DNA from: an uncultured Phenylobacterium sp.
Lineage (GTDB): Bacteria; Pseudomonadota; Alphaproteobacteria; Caulobacterales; Caulobacteraceae
Reading direction: 5' to 3'
Length of the DNA stretch: 35,644 nucleotides
Assembly (NCBI RefSeq): GCF_902826855.1
Contig: NZ_CADEGK010000019.1
Span: forward strand, 1-35,644
In this document: piece by piece, positions 25,783 through 34,275 of the stretch
How positions within the stretch are numbered: position 1 is the first letter of the stretch
Layout: each line of letters begins with the position of its first letter
Program-made: the position numbers and the translations under genes
The notes under the pieces: generated by a model
The model's input: only the letters and a program-made list of their open reading frames with translations
Databases searched by the model: none
Told to the model about the DNA's origin: nothing

Positions 25783-27108
25783 TTAGACGGGTTTCACCAG
25801 GACGATCTTCTTCTTGCCCGCGGCCAGCTTCACGGCGCCGTCCACGAGGTCGGCGGTCGTGACCGTGCGGTTGGCGTCGGTCTCCTGGTGGTCGTTCACT
25901 CGCAGCCCGCCACCCTGGGCGAGGCGACGCGCCTCACCCTTGGACCCGGCCAGCCCAGCGCCCACGGCAAGGTCGGCCAGCACGATACCGGTGGCCAGGT
26001 CGCCGGCAGCCACCTCGTAGGTCGGCAGGTCGTCGGAGAGCTTGCCCTCCTCGAACGCCGCCCGCGCCGCGCCGTCCGCCGCCTGGGCCGCCTCGGCGCC
26101 GTGCAGCATCCGCGTGGCTTCGTTGGCGAGCACCTTCTTGGCCTCGTTGATCTCCGCGCCCGGCAGGGACTCCAGCCGTGCGATGTCGTCCAGCGGCAGG
26201 TCGGTGAACAGGCGCAGGAAGCGGCCGACGTCGGCGTCCTCGGTGTTGCGCCAGAACTGCCAGTAGTCGTAGGGCGAGCGCATGTCGGCGTTCAGCCACA
26301 CCGCCCCGCCCACCGTCTTGCCCATCTTCTGGCCCGACGCCGTCGACAGCAGCGGCGTGGTCAGCCCGAACGCGGGCTTGTGGTCCACCCGGCGGATCAG
26401 CTCCACGCCGTTGACGATGTTGCCCCACTGGTCCGACCCGCCCATCTGCAGGACGCAACCGTGGGTGCGCTCCAGCTCCAGGAAGTCCACCGACTGCATG
26501 AGCATGTAGTTGAACTCGAGGAAGGTCATCGGCTGTTCGCGATCCAGCCGCGCCTTGACGCTGTCGAACGCCAGCATGCGGTTGATCGTGAAGTGCACGC
26601 CGTAGTCGCGCAGGAACTGGACGTAGCCGAACTTCGAGAGCCACTCGTCGTTGTCGACCATGACCGCGTCGGTCGGGCCATCGCCGAAGGCCAGGAACTT
26701 CGCGAAGGTGTGCTTGATCGAGGCGATGTTGGCCTGGATCTGCTCGTGGGTCAGCAGCGGGCGCTGGCCCTCCTTGTCGGTCGGGTCGCCGACCTTCGTG
26801 GTGCCGCCGCCCATCAGCACGATGGGCTTGTGCCCGGCCTGCTGCAGCCGGCGCAGCATCATGATCTGGATCAGATGACCGACGTGCAGGCTGGAGGCTG
26901 TCGCGTCGAAGCCGATGTAGGCCGTGACGATCCCCGACGCGGCCGCGGCGTCAAGCTCCACCGGATGGGTGATCTGATGGATGTAGCCACGCGCCTGCAT
27001 GGTCTGCAGGAAGGTCGACTTGAACGCGGCTTCGGACATCTCGTCAGGATTCTCTCTCGCAGTTGCGGCGGCCTCTAGCACAGCGGCGGCGGACGTTTCG
27101 AGGGACAT
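25783..27108 (-). CDS. tyrS: Tyrosyl-tRNA synthetase
   Basis: Class I aminoacyl-tRNA synthetase that charges tRNA-Tyr. 441 residues from the ATG at 27108, with the HIGH-type motif HVGH (75-78), GSDQWGN (225-231), the KMSKS-type motif KMGKT (261-265) and a C-terminal S4-like RNA-binding domain (about 375-441). ATG 27108 has GGAG 6 nt upstream. An internal ATG at 27039 ([10 protein letters not shown]) matches where many homologues begin but has only a weak ribosome-binding site. The extra 23 residues ([19 protein letters not shown]) are low-complexity, so usage remains open. The upstream leader carries a Tyr-Tyr micro-ORF and competing hairpins. It is divergent from anmK; bcp follows downstream across a palindromic repeat. 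Confidence 0.96.
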   Translation of the reverse strand: MSLETSAAAVLEAAATARENPDEMSEAAFKSTFLQTMQARGYIHQITHPVELDAAAASGIVTAYIGFDATASSLHVGHLIQIMMLRRLQQAGHKPIVLMGGGTTKVGDPTDKEGQRPLLTHEQIQANIASIKHTFAKFLAFGDGPTDAVMVDNDEWLSKFGYVQFLRDYGVHFTINRMLAFDSVKARLDREQPMTFLEFNYMLMQSVDFLELERTHGCVLQMGGSDQWGNIVNGVELIRRVDHKPAFGLTTPLLSTASGQKMGKTVGGAVWLNADMRSPYDYWQFWRNTEDADVGRFLRLFTDLPLDDIARLESLPGAEINEAKKVLANEATRMLHGAEAAQAADGAARAAFEEGKLSDDLPTYEVAAGDLATGIVLADLAVGAGLAGSKGEARRLAQGGGLRVNDHQETDANRTVTTADLVDGAVKLAAGKKKIVLVKPV

Positions 27109-27112
27109 GGCA

Positions 27113-27214
27113 GGCTCCGTTGTCGTGAGGAGCCGGCGCGTGGGTCTTCAGGAACAGGTGCGCCGGCCGGGAAGGGCAGGCGCGAGGGATCGGTCGCCTG
27201 CGTCAGGGCAGGCG
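27113..27214 (-). promoter_or_regulatory. Candidate tyrosine-responsive leader of tyrS: chain of mutually exclusive hairpins
   Basis: On the tyrS strand, segment A CGCCTGC (27214-27208), inside the micro-ORF, pairs with B GCAGGCG (27201-27195). B can instead pair with C CGCCTGC (27182-27176), an exact copy of A. GCGCC overlapping C (27183-27179) can pair with GGCGC inside D (27164-27160). D GCCGGCGC (27167-27160) pairs over 8 bp with E GCGCCGGC (27139-27132). GGCTCC (27134-27129), overlapping E, pairs with GGAGCC (27118-27113), which contains the tyrS ribosome-binding site. Neighbouring pairs exclude each other. There is no T-tract, so control of translation rather than termination is the better guess. 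Confidence 0.55.
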
Positions 27215-27250
27215 GTAATAGCGGCCGGGAAGGCGAGCGCGTCCGATCAT
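27203..27250 (-). CDS. Candidate leader peptide of tyrS (15 residues, tandem Tyr codons)
   Basis: A micro-ORF, ATG 27250 to TGA 27203-27205, encoding MIGRARLPGRYYRLP. The adjacent Tyr codons (TAT TAC, 27220-27215) stand directly before hairpin arm A, whose bases form the last codons. It lies upstream of and on the same strand as tyrS. No Shine-Dalgarno is visible, but a promoter-like TTGACT at 27287-27282 would put the transcript start at or next to the ATG, so it could be a leaderless ORF, as for the rhizobial trpL leader. Tandem codons for the amino acid handled by the downstream gene are the hallmark of attenuation leader peptides (compare the Phe-rich leader before E. coli pheST). Chance occurrence cannot be excluded without homologues. 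Confidence 0.55.
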   Translation of the reverse strand: MIGRARLPGRYYRLP

Positions 27251-27257
27251 GGCGGGC

Positions 27258-27287
27258 TAGCTACCCGGCGCGCGTCGTGGCAGTCAA
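27258..27287 (-). promoter_or_regulatory. Candidate tyrS leader promoter
   Basis: TTGACT (27287-27282; 5 of 6 consensus bases) is followed after 18 bp by TAGCTA (27263-27258), a poor -10 match. The expected start is about 27251, at the micro-ORF ATG. The -35 lies only 6 bp from the anmK start, so the two divergent promoters must overlap. Confidence 0.35.
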
Positions 27288-27293
27288 GCGGCC

Positions 27294-28400
27294 ATGCTCG
27301 TGCTGGGATTCATGACCGGGACCTCGCTCGACGCCGTCGACATGGCGGTGCTGGAGACCGACGGCGAGACGATCGACCGCTTCGGCCCGGCCGGCGAGCG
27401 CAAGTTGAGCGACGCGGTGCGAAACGTCATCGTGGAGGCGACCCAGCAGGCCCTGGCCTGGCCGCGCGGGGCGCCGGAACCGCCGATCTTCGCGCACGCC
27501 GCCGAGATGGTGGCTGAGGAGCACTACAGCGCGGCCGAGGCGTTCCTGGCCGCCAACGGCCTTTCGTGGCCGGACATCGACCTGATCGGCATGCACGGCC
27601 AGACGGTGCTGCACGAGCGGCCCAAGGATGGCTCCCCGGGCCGGACCGTCCAGCTGGGCGACGGGGCGATGCTGGCGAGGCTGAGCGGACGGCGGGTGGT
27701 CTACGATTTCCGCTCGGCGGACGTGGCGGCTGGCGGGGAGGGCGCGCCGCTGGCGGCCATCTACCATCTGGCGCGGGCGCGGAAGTCCGGCCTTAAGGCG
27801 CCGGTGGCCGTGCTCAACCTCGGCGGCGTGGCCAATGTCACCCTGTGGCGCGGCGGCAGCGACATCGAGGCTTTCGACACCGGCCCCGGGAACGGCATGA
27901 TCGACCTCCTGGTCCAGGCCCGGGGCGCCGGCCGCTTCGACAAGGGCGGCGCCTACGCAAGCGTCGGCCGCGCCGACGAGGCGGTGGTACGCGCGCTGCT
28001 GGCCCATCCCTACTTCCAGGCCCCGCCGCCCAAGTCGCTCGACCGCCACGACTTCTCGCTGGAGCCGCTGGGGCATGCGCAGCTTGAGGACGCCGCCGCC
28101 ACCCTGGTGGCGTTCATGGCCGAAGCGGTGAAGCTCGGCCTGGCGACCGCCGATCCCGCGCCTGCCCAGATCATCGTCTGCGGCGGCGGGCGGCACAACC
28201 CGGAGATCATGAAGGCGCTGGCCGCCCGCCTGCCGATCCCGGTGAAGACCGCCGAGGACCACGGCTGGCGTGGAGACGCCATCGAGGCCGAGGCCATCGC
28301 GTACCTGGCGGTCCGCAGCTTCAAGGGCCTGCCGATTTCCTTCCCGAAGACCACTGGCGTCGCCCGACCCGCGACCGGCGGACGCCTCGCGAATCCCTGA
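27294..28400 (+). CDS. anmK: Anhydro-N-acetylmuramic acid kinase
   Basis: 368 residues of the AnmK sugar-kinase family. The start LGFMTGTSLDAVDMAVLETDG is the family hallmark (usually GLMSGTSLDGxD), with IGMHGQTVLH, NLGGVANVT and DTGPGNGMIDLL following. It opens and phosphorylates 1,6-anhydroMurNAc to MurNAc-6-phosphate, letting the cell reuse murein turnover sugar. No MurQ etherase gene is in the window. Start ATG 27294 gives the conserved N-terminus; there is no strong ribosome-binding site. The gene is divergent from tyrS across 185 bp, and the family is often found next to tyrS in alphaproteobacteria (recalled, not checked). Confidence 0.95.
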   Translation: MLVLGFMTGTSLDAVDMAVLETDGETIDRFGPAGERKLSDAVRNVIVEATQQALAWPRGAPEPPIFAHAAEMVAEEHYSAAEAFLAANGLSWPDIDLIGMHGQTVLHERPKDGSPGRTVQLGDGAMLARLSGRRVVYDFRSADVAAGGEGAPLAAIYHLARARKSGLKAPVAVLNLGGVANVTLWRGGSDIEAFDTGPGNGMIDLLVQARGAGRFDKGGAYASVGRADEAVVRALLAHPYFQAPPPKSLDRHDFSLEPLGHAQLEDAAATLVAFMAEAVKLGLATADPAPAQIIVCGGGRHNPEIMKALAARLPIPVKTAEDHGWRGDAIEAEAIAYLAVRSFKGLPISFPKTTGVARPATGGRLANP

Positions 28401-28414
28401 GCGGCCGGTCCCTC

Positions 28415-28443
28415 TTGTCAGTCAAACGGCCGTTCGGCAGACT
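28415..28443 (+). promoter_or_regulatory. Candidate promoter with operator-like palindrome for the monooxygenase
   Basis: TTGTCA (28415-28420) and CAGACT (28438-28443) are 17 bp apart. The 10-bp palindrome AACGGCCGTT (28425-28434) sits exactly between them, nested inside CAGTC (28419-28423) and GACTG (28440-28444). This position is typical for a repressor site. The same repeat could also end anmK transcription. Confidence 0.35.
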
Positions 28444-28476
28444 GAACGCCGATCACTTTCGTAGTCGAGGATGACC

Positions 28477-30291
28477 ATGGCTGACGACAAGCCGGAGATC
28501 ACGGGCGCTGACGACCTCGGGTTCGACCCGAACGCCCTGCGCGAAAAGTACCGCGCCGAGCGGGACCGGCGCCTGCGGCCCGACGGCAGCGCCCAGTACG
28601 TCGATATCTCGAAGTTCGCCCACTACCTCGACGACCCCTACGTCGAGCGGGTCGAGCGCGCGCGCATCACGGACGACGTCGAGGTCGTGGTGGTCGGCGG
28701 CGGCTTTGGCGGCCAGCTGGCGGCGGCCCGCCTGCGGGAGGCCGGCATCGAGGACATCCGCATCATCGAGAAGGGCGGCGACTTCGGGGGCACCTGGTAC
28801 TGGAACCGTTACCCCGGCGCCCAGTGCGACATCGAGAGCTACATCTACCTGCCGCTGCTGGAGGAGGTCGGCTACCTGCCGGTCGAGAAGTACTCCCGCG
28901 CCCCTGAGATCCTGCGCCACAGCCGCGCCATCGGCGAGAAGTTCGACCTCTACAAGGGCGCGCTCTTCCAGACCGAAGTCACCGCCATGCGCTGGGACGA
29001 GGACCGCTCGCGCTGGACCGTCGAGACCAACCGCGGCGACGCCCTGAAAGCCCGCTTCGTGGTCATGGCCAACGGGCCCCTTCACCGCCCGAAGCTGCCC
29101 GGCATCCCCGGCGTCGAGACCTTCAAGGGCCACTCGTTCCACACCAGCCGCTGGGACTACGACTACACCGGCGGCGACTCGAACGGCGGCCTCACCAAGC
29201 TGAAGGACAAGCGCGTCGGGATCATCGGCACCGGGGCCACGGCCGTGCAGTGCGTGCCGCACCTGGGCGAGTGGGCCAAGGAGCTCTACGTCTTCCAGCG
29301 CACGCCCTCGTCCATCGACGTGCGCGCCAACCGACCCACCGATCCGGAGTGGGCGCGGAGCCTCACGCCGGGTTGGCAGCAGGAGCGGATGGACAACTTC
29401 AACGCCCTGGTCTCGGGCGGATTCGCCGACAAGGACCTTGTCCAGGACGGTTGGACCGACATCATCGGCAACATCATGCTGCTGGCTCGCAAGAAGATGG
29501 AGGCCGGCGAGGTCGTGGAGAACCCGGCCGAGCTGATGCAGCTGGCCGACTTCAAGAAGATGGAGCAGGTCCGCGCCCGGGTCGACGAGGTGGTCAAGGA
29601 TCCCAGCAAGGCCGAGGCGCTGAAGCCCTGGTACAACCAGTTCTGCAAGCGTCCCTGCTTCCACGACGAGTACCTGGACACCTTCAACCGTTCGAACGTC
29701 GAGCTGGTGGACACCCAGGGCAAGGGCGTCGAGCGCATCGACGAGACCGGCATCTGGGCCAATGGCAAGCACTACGAGATCGACTGCCTGATCTACGCCA
29801 CCGGCTTCGAGGTCGGCACCGACTTCACCCGCCGCTCGGGCTACGAGCTCTACGGCCGCGGCGGCCAGACGCTGACGCAGAAGTGGAAGAACGGCGCCTC
29901 GACCCTGCACGGGATGTTCACCCGCGACTTCCCCAACTGCTTCATCGTGTCGAACACCCAGTCGGGCTTCACGGCCAACTTCCCGCACATGATCAACGAG
30001 CAGTCCAAGCACCTGGCCTATGTGATGAAGCAGGCGCTCGACCGGCAGGTGCGCACGCTGGAGCCCACGCGGGAGGCCGAGGCCGCCTGGGTCCAGACGA
30101 TCATCGACACGGCCCTGATGCGCGAGGACTTCCTCAAGGAGTGCACCCCCGGCTACTACAACAACGAGGGCAATCCCGAGGCGACCGCCAAGCAGAACGG
30201 CTCCTATGGCGCCGGCCCCGTGGCCTTCGTGAAGCTGCTGGAACAGTGGCGCGAGGCCGGGACGCTCGAGGGGTTGGAGCTGAACGCCTGA
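28477..30291 (+). CDS. Flavin-containing Baeyer-Villiger-type monooxygenase
   Basis: 604 residues from ATG 28477, where GAGG ends 6 nt upstream; ATG 28471 is too close to that site. FAD-binding GGGFGG is at 74-79, followed by [15 protein letters not shown] (104-118), typical of cyclohexanone and phenylacetone monooxygenases. The Baeyer-Villiger fingerprint is [12 protein letters not shown] (216-227), with Asp where many have Pro, and the NADP-binding Rossmann motif GIIGTGATA is at 248-256. Such enzymes insert oxygen next to a ketone using NADPH and O2, making esters or lactones. An N-terminal ~60-residue extension precedes the first Rossmann fold, as in steroid or long BVMO types. The substrate cannot be named. 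Downstream is an AbgT-like transporter, and no dehydrogenase or esterase partner is adjacent. Confidence 0.9.
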   Translation: MADDKPEITGADDLGFDPNALREKYRAERDRRLRPDGSAQYVDISKFAHYLDDPYVERVERARITDDVEVVVVGGGFGGQLAAARLREAGIEDIRIIEKGGDFGGTWYWNRYPGAQCDIESYIYLPLLEEVGYLPVEKYSRAPEILRHSRAIGEKFDLYKGALFQTEVTAMRWDEDRSRWTVETNRGDALKARFVVMANGPLHRPKLPGIPGVETFKGHSFHTSRWDYDYTGGDSNGGLTKLKDKRVGIIGTGATAVQCVPHLGEWAKELYVFQRTPSSIDVRANRPTDPEWARSLTPGWQQERMDNFNALVSGGFADKDLVQDGWTDIIGNIMLLARKKMEAGEVVENPAELMQLADFKKMEQVRARVDEVVKDPSKAEALKPWYNQFCKRPCFHDEYLDTFNRSNVELVDTQGKGVERIDETGIWANGKHYEIDCLIYATGFEVGTDFTRRSGYELYGRGGQTLTQKWKNGASTLHGMFTRDFPNCFIVSNTQSGFTANFPHMINEQSKHLAYVMKQALDRQVRTLEPTREAEAAWVQTIIDTALMREDFLKECTPGYYNNEGNPEATAKQNGSYGAGPVAFVKLLEQWREAGTLEGLELNA

Positions 30292-30378
30292 GCTCAATGC
30301 TGGCGTTGTTGGTGCGACTGACGGAGACGTCGGCGTCCTGCGCTTGACGCCCCCAGGCCCCCATGTCCACGTAACGCC

Positions 30379-31920
30379 GTGGGGGATGTTGCTCAGCCTG
30401 TAAGGCGAGGAGGCCGGCTGCTCGACGTGGTCGAGCGGCTGGGCAACGCCTTGCCGGACCCGGTCTTCATCTTCATCTGGCTCATCGCCGCGCTCGTTGT
30501 GGTCTCCACGCTCGGAGAGACCTTGGACTGGCAGGTCGTCAATCCGGTGACGGGCGAGCTCCTGCGGGCGCAAAGCCTGGCGAGTGAAGGCAACGTCCGG
30601 AAACTCTTCACCGAGATGGCCCGAACCTACACCGGCTTCGCGCCGCTCGGGTTGGTGTTGACCATCGTGCTCGGGGCGGGTGTGGCCGAACGAAGCGGGC
30701 TGATGGCCGCGCTGCTCCAGGGCAGCCTGGCGCGGGCGCCGGCACGCCTGTTGATCCCCGCGACATTTCTCATCGGGCTGTTGTCGACCCATGCGGTCGA
30801 CGCCGCCATTCTGGTCTATGTGCCGCTCGCGGCCGTTGCTTTTGCTGGCGCCGGGCGACACCCGATCGTCGGGCTGGTGGCGGCGTTCTCGGGCTGCGGA
30901 ACGGGCCTTGCGGGCAACCTGGCGCCCGGCCAGTACGATGTCCTGATCCTGGGCATCACGCAGACGGCGGCGCGCCTGATCGACCCGCAGTGGACGATGA
31001 ACCCGCTCGGAAACTGGTGGTTCATCGTGGCCGTCGCGGTCTCTTTCACGCTGACCGCGTGGGTGGTGATCGAGCGGGTCGTGGTCCAGAGACTCGGCGT
31101 CTGGGTCGACGGAATCGGGGCGAGGCCCGAGCCCCTGACGCCAGAACAGCGGCGAGGCCTGGCGGCGGCGGGCGCTGCGACCCTCGTGGCGGTCCTCTGC
31201 GCAACGGCTCTGGTGCTCTGGCCGGGCTATGCGCCACTCTATGACGGCGAGGCGGCCCCCGCGCAGCGCCTCTCACCGCTCTTTCAGAGCCTGGCTGCGC
31301 TGATCGCGATCCTTTTCTTCGTCACCGGCTGGGCCTACGGCGCCGCGGCGGGAACAATTCGCAGTCACCGGGACGTCGTGGAGGGCATGGTCCGAGGGCT
31401 GGAGCCAATGCTGCCCTATCTGGTCCTTGTCTTCTTCGCAGCGCACTTCGTGGCGATGATCGGCTGGTCCAATCTCGGACCGATCCTGGCGGTCTCCGGC
31501 GCGGATGTGCTGAGGTCGATGAACGCGCCGCCGGCCCTCATGCTGCCCGCCCTCGCGACGGCGTCGGCGTGGCTCGACTTCCTGATCGCCTCGGGGTCGG
31601 CGAAATGGGCCGCCGTGTCGCCCGCCGTGGTCCCCATGCTCATGCTGCTGGGGATATCACCCGAGATGAGTACGGCCGCCTACAGGATCGGCGACACGGT
31701 CACCAATCTCATCTCCCCCCTGAATCCCTATGTCGTGCTGACGCTGATCTACTGCCGCCGGTGGGTGGCGGAGTTCCAGCTCGGCGCGCTCATCGCGCTG
31801 CTCCTGCCTCTGGCGATGGCGTTCTACGTGGTCGGAATAGCCCTCACGGTCGGCTGGATCGTCCTGGACCTGCCGGTAGGGCCGGGCGCGACAGTGGCCT
31901 ACAGCCTGCCGGCCCGCTGA
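30379..31920 (+). CDS. AbgT-family transporter (p-aminobenzoyl-glutamate transporter-like)
   Basis: About 513 residues, strongly hydrophobic with roughly 12 membrane segments, beginning near LLDVVERLGNALPDPVFIFIWLIAALVVVS, the typical AbgT start. Other family blocks are TGFAPLGLVLTIVLGAGVAERSGL, FLIGLLSTHAVDAA, GNLAPGQYD, SGSAKWAAVSPAVVPMLMLLGISPE and YRIGDTVTNLISPLNPY. Members import p-aminobenzoyl-glutamate (E. coli AbgT) or export sulfonamides and other antimetabolites (MtrF, YdaH). No abgAB hydrolase genes are present, which leaves the substrate open. The start is unsure: GTG 30379 has no ribosome-binding site, while GTG 30427, closer to the first helix, lies 13 nt after GAGGAGG. It lies 87 bp after the monooxygenase and may be co-expressed. 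Confidence 0.92.
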   Translation: MGDVAQPVRRGGRLLDVVERLGNALPDPVFIFIWLIAALVVVSTLGETLDWQVVNPVTGELLRAQSLASEGNVRKLFTEMARTYTGFAPLGLVLTIVLGAGVAERSGLMAALLQGSLARAPARLLIPATFLIGLLSTHAVDAAILVYVPLAAVAFAGAGRHPIVGLVAAFSGCGTGLAGNLAPGQYDVLILGITQTAARLIDPQWTMNPLGNWWFIVAVAVSFTLTAWVVIERVVVQRLGVWVDGIGARPEPLTPEQRRGLAAAGAATLVAVLCATALVLWPGYAPLYDGEAAPAQRLSPLFQSLAALIAILFFVTGWAYGAAAGTIRSHRDVVEGMVRGLEPMLPYLVLVFFAAHFVAMIGWSNLGPILAVSGADVLRSMNAPPALMLPALATASAWLDFLIASGSAKWAAVSPAVVPMLMLLGISPEMSTAAYRIGDTVTNLISPLNPYVVLTLIYCRRWVAEFQLGALIALLLPLAMAFYVVGIALTVGWIVLDLPVGPGATVAYSLPAR

Positions 31921-32025
31921 GCCCTGCACGAAATCTGCACTTGAAGCGGGCTGTCCCCGGACGGGCCGTCCCGCAGGGTGCAATGCCCTTGGCCTAGGAC
32001 TGGTCCCACAACCTGGGGACCGCCG

Positions 32026-33558
32026 ATGCCCGCCCGCCTGCCGACCTTCTGGCTGAAGCTCGTGCTCGCCGTCGGGATCGTGGCGGCGGGAGACGCTCTG
32101 CTCTTCGACGTCGACGGCCTGGGAGCGAACCTCGGCGTGCTCCTGCTGAGCGCCACTGTCGCGTTCGCCATCGTCAGTCCGGCCGTCCGGCGCCACAGGC
32201 TCTCCGCCATCGCGCTCGCCGCGACGGCCCTTCTGGCGCTGCTGCCGTTCGAACGCCCGAGCTTCCTCGGCCTTCTCCTGTGGGCCCTGGCGATGGCCGT
32301 AGCGGCGCTCGGGCCCCGGGCGGCGGGTGGCGACGACGGCTGGCGTTGGCTGCAGCGGCTGGTGATTGGCGGGCTCAAGGCCCTGGTGGGCCCGGCGCTG
32401 GACCTGCGCGACGCGCTCAAGGTCCGCGCTCGCTCTCGACCCGTGATGCTCACGGCGGTCCTGCTCGCCGCGATCCTACCCATCGCGGGCGGCACGCTGT
32501 TCGTCGCCTTGTTCACCAACGCCAACCCGGTGATCGCCCAGGCGCTTGCCACCCTGAGCCTGCCGGCCTTCGAGCCCGCCCGGCTCATCTTCTGGGTCGT
32601 GCTTGGCCTGGTCGTCTGGGCCGTGCTGCGGCCACGCGGCCTGCGCCGGTTCCTGAAGACCCCCGGCCTCGACCGCGACCTGGACCTGCCGGGCGTCACC
32701 ACGGCCTCGATCACGGTCTCCCTGGCGGTGTTCAACCTCGTCTTCGCGATCCAGAACGGCCTCGACATCGCCTACCTGTGGAGCGGCGCGGGCCTGCCGG
32801 ACGGGGTGACCTTCGCCCAGTACGCCCATGCCAGCGCCTATCCGCTGATCGCCACGGCGCTGCTCGCCGGCCTCTTCGTGGTGGTCTTCCTGCGCCCCGG
32901 ATCGGCCACCGCCGCGCGGCCGCTGGTGCGCTGGCTGGTGATCGCCTGGGTGGCGCAGAACGTCTTCCTGGTGGCGTCCACGGCCCTGCGCACCCTCGAC
33001 TACATCGACGCCTATTCCCTGACGCGGATGCGCATCGCGGCGCTGCTCTGGATGGGTGTGGTGGCGCTCGGCCTCATCCTGATCCTCTGGCGGCTGCTCA
33101 GCGCTCGGAACTCGGGGTGGTTGATCAACGCCAACCTCGTCGCGGCCGGCCTGGTTCTGGCGGTCTGCAGCGTCGTAGACCTCGGCTCGGTTGCGGCGGC
33201 ATGGAACGTGCGCCACGCGCGTGAATTCGGCGGCAGGGGTGTTGAACTCGATCTTTGCTACATGCGGCAGCTCAAAGGTGCGGCTCTTGTGCCGCTTGCC
33301 GACATCGAAACCCGAGACATACCGCCGAATCTGCGTGACCGCATTCAGTACACGCGGCGGGTTATCCAGGCCGAGATGGCCGATCGGCAATCGCACTGGC
33401 GTGGCTGGCGTGGGCGCGATGCGCGACGGCTCTCATGGACGCTCCTGCTGATCTATGAACCTCCGAAAATGCCGTCGTCTGTCGGTCGCGACTGCCACGG
33501 CGCCTACACGCCCCCGCCGACCCCGCCATTGACCCCAACAGCGAACCCGAGAACATGA
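32026..33558 (+). CDS. DUF4153/DUF4173-type polytopic membrane protein
   Basis: 510 residues with about a dozen hydrophobic helices in the first ~400. Segments such as LFVALFTNANPVI, TLDYIDAYSLTRMRIAALLWMGVVALGLILILWRLL and AWNVRHA recall the DUF4153/DUF4173 membrane family, whose biochemical role is unknown. A soluble C-terminal tail (about 395-510) contains LDLCYMRQLKGAALVPL and ends in a Pro/Thr-rich stretch. The ATG at 32026 follows GGGGA, which lies in a small hairpin GGTCCC/GGGACC (32002-32021). The stop overlaps the start of the response regulator (ATGA, 33555-33558), so it is translationally coupled to a two-component system. It may be a sensor partner or a target of that system; this is inferred from gene order only. 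Confidence 0.85.
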   Translation: MPARLPTFWLKLVLAVGIVAAGDALLFDVDGLGANLGVLLLSATVAFAIVSPAVRRHRLSAIALAATALLALLPFERPSFLGLLLWALAMAVAALGPRAAGGDDGWRWLQRLVIGGLKALVGPALDLRDALKVRARSRPVMLTAVLLAAILPIAGGTLFVALFTNANPVIAQALATLSLPAFEPARLIFWVVLGLVVWAVLRPRGLRRFLKTPGLDRDLDLPGVTTASITVSLAVFNLVFAIQNGLDIAYLWSGAGLPDGVTFAQYAHASAYPLIATALLAGLFVVVFLRPGSATAARPLVRWLVIAWVAQNVFLVASTALRTLDYIDAYSLTRMRIAALLWMGVVALGLILILWRLLSARNSGWLINANLVAAGLVLAVCSVVDLGSVAAAWNVRHAREFGGRGVELDLCYMRQLKGAALVPLADIETRDIPPNLRDRIQYTRRVIQAEMADRQSHWRGWRGRDARRLSWTLLLIYEPPKMPSSVGRDCHGAYTPPPTPPLTPTANPRT

Positions 33559-34268
33559 CCGCCATGCCCCAGGTCCTCGTCGTCGACGACGATCCGCACA
33601 TCCGCCAACTCCTGGTTTTCGCCCTGGAGAAGGCCGGCATGACCGCCCGCGAGGCGGAGGACGGCGAGGCTGCCCTGGCCGCCGTGCGCCAGCAGGCGCC
33701 GGACCTGGTGGTGCTCGACATCAACATGCCCAAGCTGGACGGGCTGGAGGTCTGCCGCCAGCTCCGCGCGATGGGCGACCTGCCGATCCTGTTCCTGTCC
33801 TCCCGCGACGACGAGATCGACCGGGTGCTGGGCATCGAACTGGGCGGCGACGACTACGTCACCAAGCCCTTCAGCCCCCGCGAGGTCACCGCCCGCGTCC
33901 AGGCCATCCTGCGCCGCGCGCGCAAGCCCGCCGCCGCGCCGGCCGCCGAAGGCGCGCTTAGCCACGGCAAGCTCAGCCTGGACCCGGACAGCTGGGTCGC
34001 GCGCTGGGGCGACGCGGAGGTGGCGCTTACGGTCACCGAGTTCGGCATCCTGCGCATCCTGATGGGCGGCCCCTCGCGGGTATTCAGCCGCGACGCCATC
34101 ATCGACCGCCTGCACGGGCCCGGCTTCGCCATCACCGACCGCACCATCGACAGCCACGTGCGCAACCTGCGCGGCAAGTTCGCGGCGCTGGGCGCCCAGG
34201 ATGTGGTCGAGACCCGCGCCGGCGTCGGCTACCGGCTGGGGCCCTGCCTCGGCCAGCCGTCCCCGTGA
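33555..34268 (+). CDS. OmpR/PhoB-family response regulator
   Basis: 237 residues. The receiver domain (about 4-120) has the acidic pocket DDD (11-13), phospho-acceptor Asp55 in VVLDINMPKLDG and conserved Lys104 (VTKPF). After a short alanine linker, a winged-helix DNA-binding domain follows (about 135-230), with LTVTEFGILRILM, VFSRDAIIDRLHG, RTIDSHVRNLRGK and a GVGYRLG wing. It resembles the CreB/BaeR type of transcription factor. The target genes are unknown. The start overlaps the membrane protein stop, and the kinase start follows within 8 bp, making one coupled three-gene operon. Confidence 0.95.
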   Translation: MTAMPQVLVVDDDPHIRQLLVFALEKAGMTAREAEDGEAALAAVRQQAPDLVVLDINMPKLDGLEVCRQLRAMGDLPILFLSSRDDEIDRVLGIELGGDDYVTKPFSPREVTARVQAILRRARKPAAAPAAEGALSHGKLSLDPDSWVARWGDAEVALTVTEFGILRILMGGPSRVFSRDAIIDRLHGPGFAITDRTIDSHVRNLRGKFAALGAQDVVETRAGVGYRLGPCLGQPSP

Positions 34269-34275
34269 CTCCACC

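Noticed and set aside
30344-30375. TTGACG as a promoter for the AbgT-family gene
   Set aside because: The only -10-like sequence (CGTAAC) is 20 bp away and weak, so I do not list it as a feature.
28453-30861. 802-codon minus-strand frame opposite the monooxygenase
   Set aside because: Spans two unrelated genes and the gap between them; composition is typical of antisense frames in high-GC DNA.
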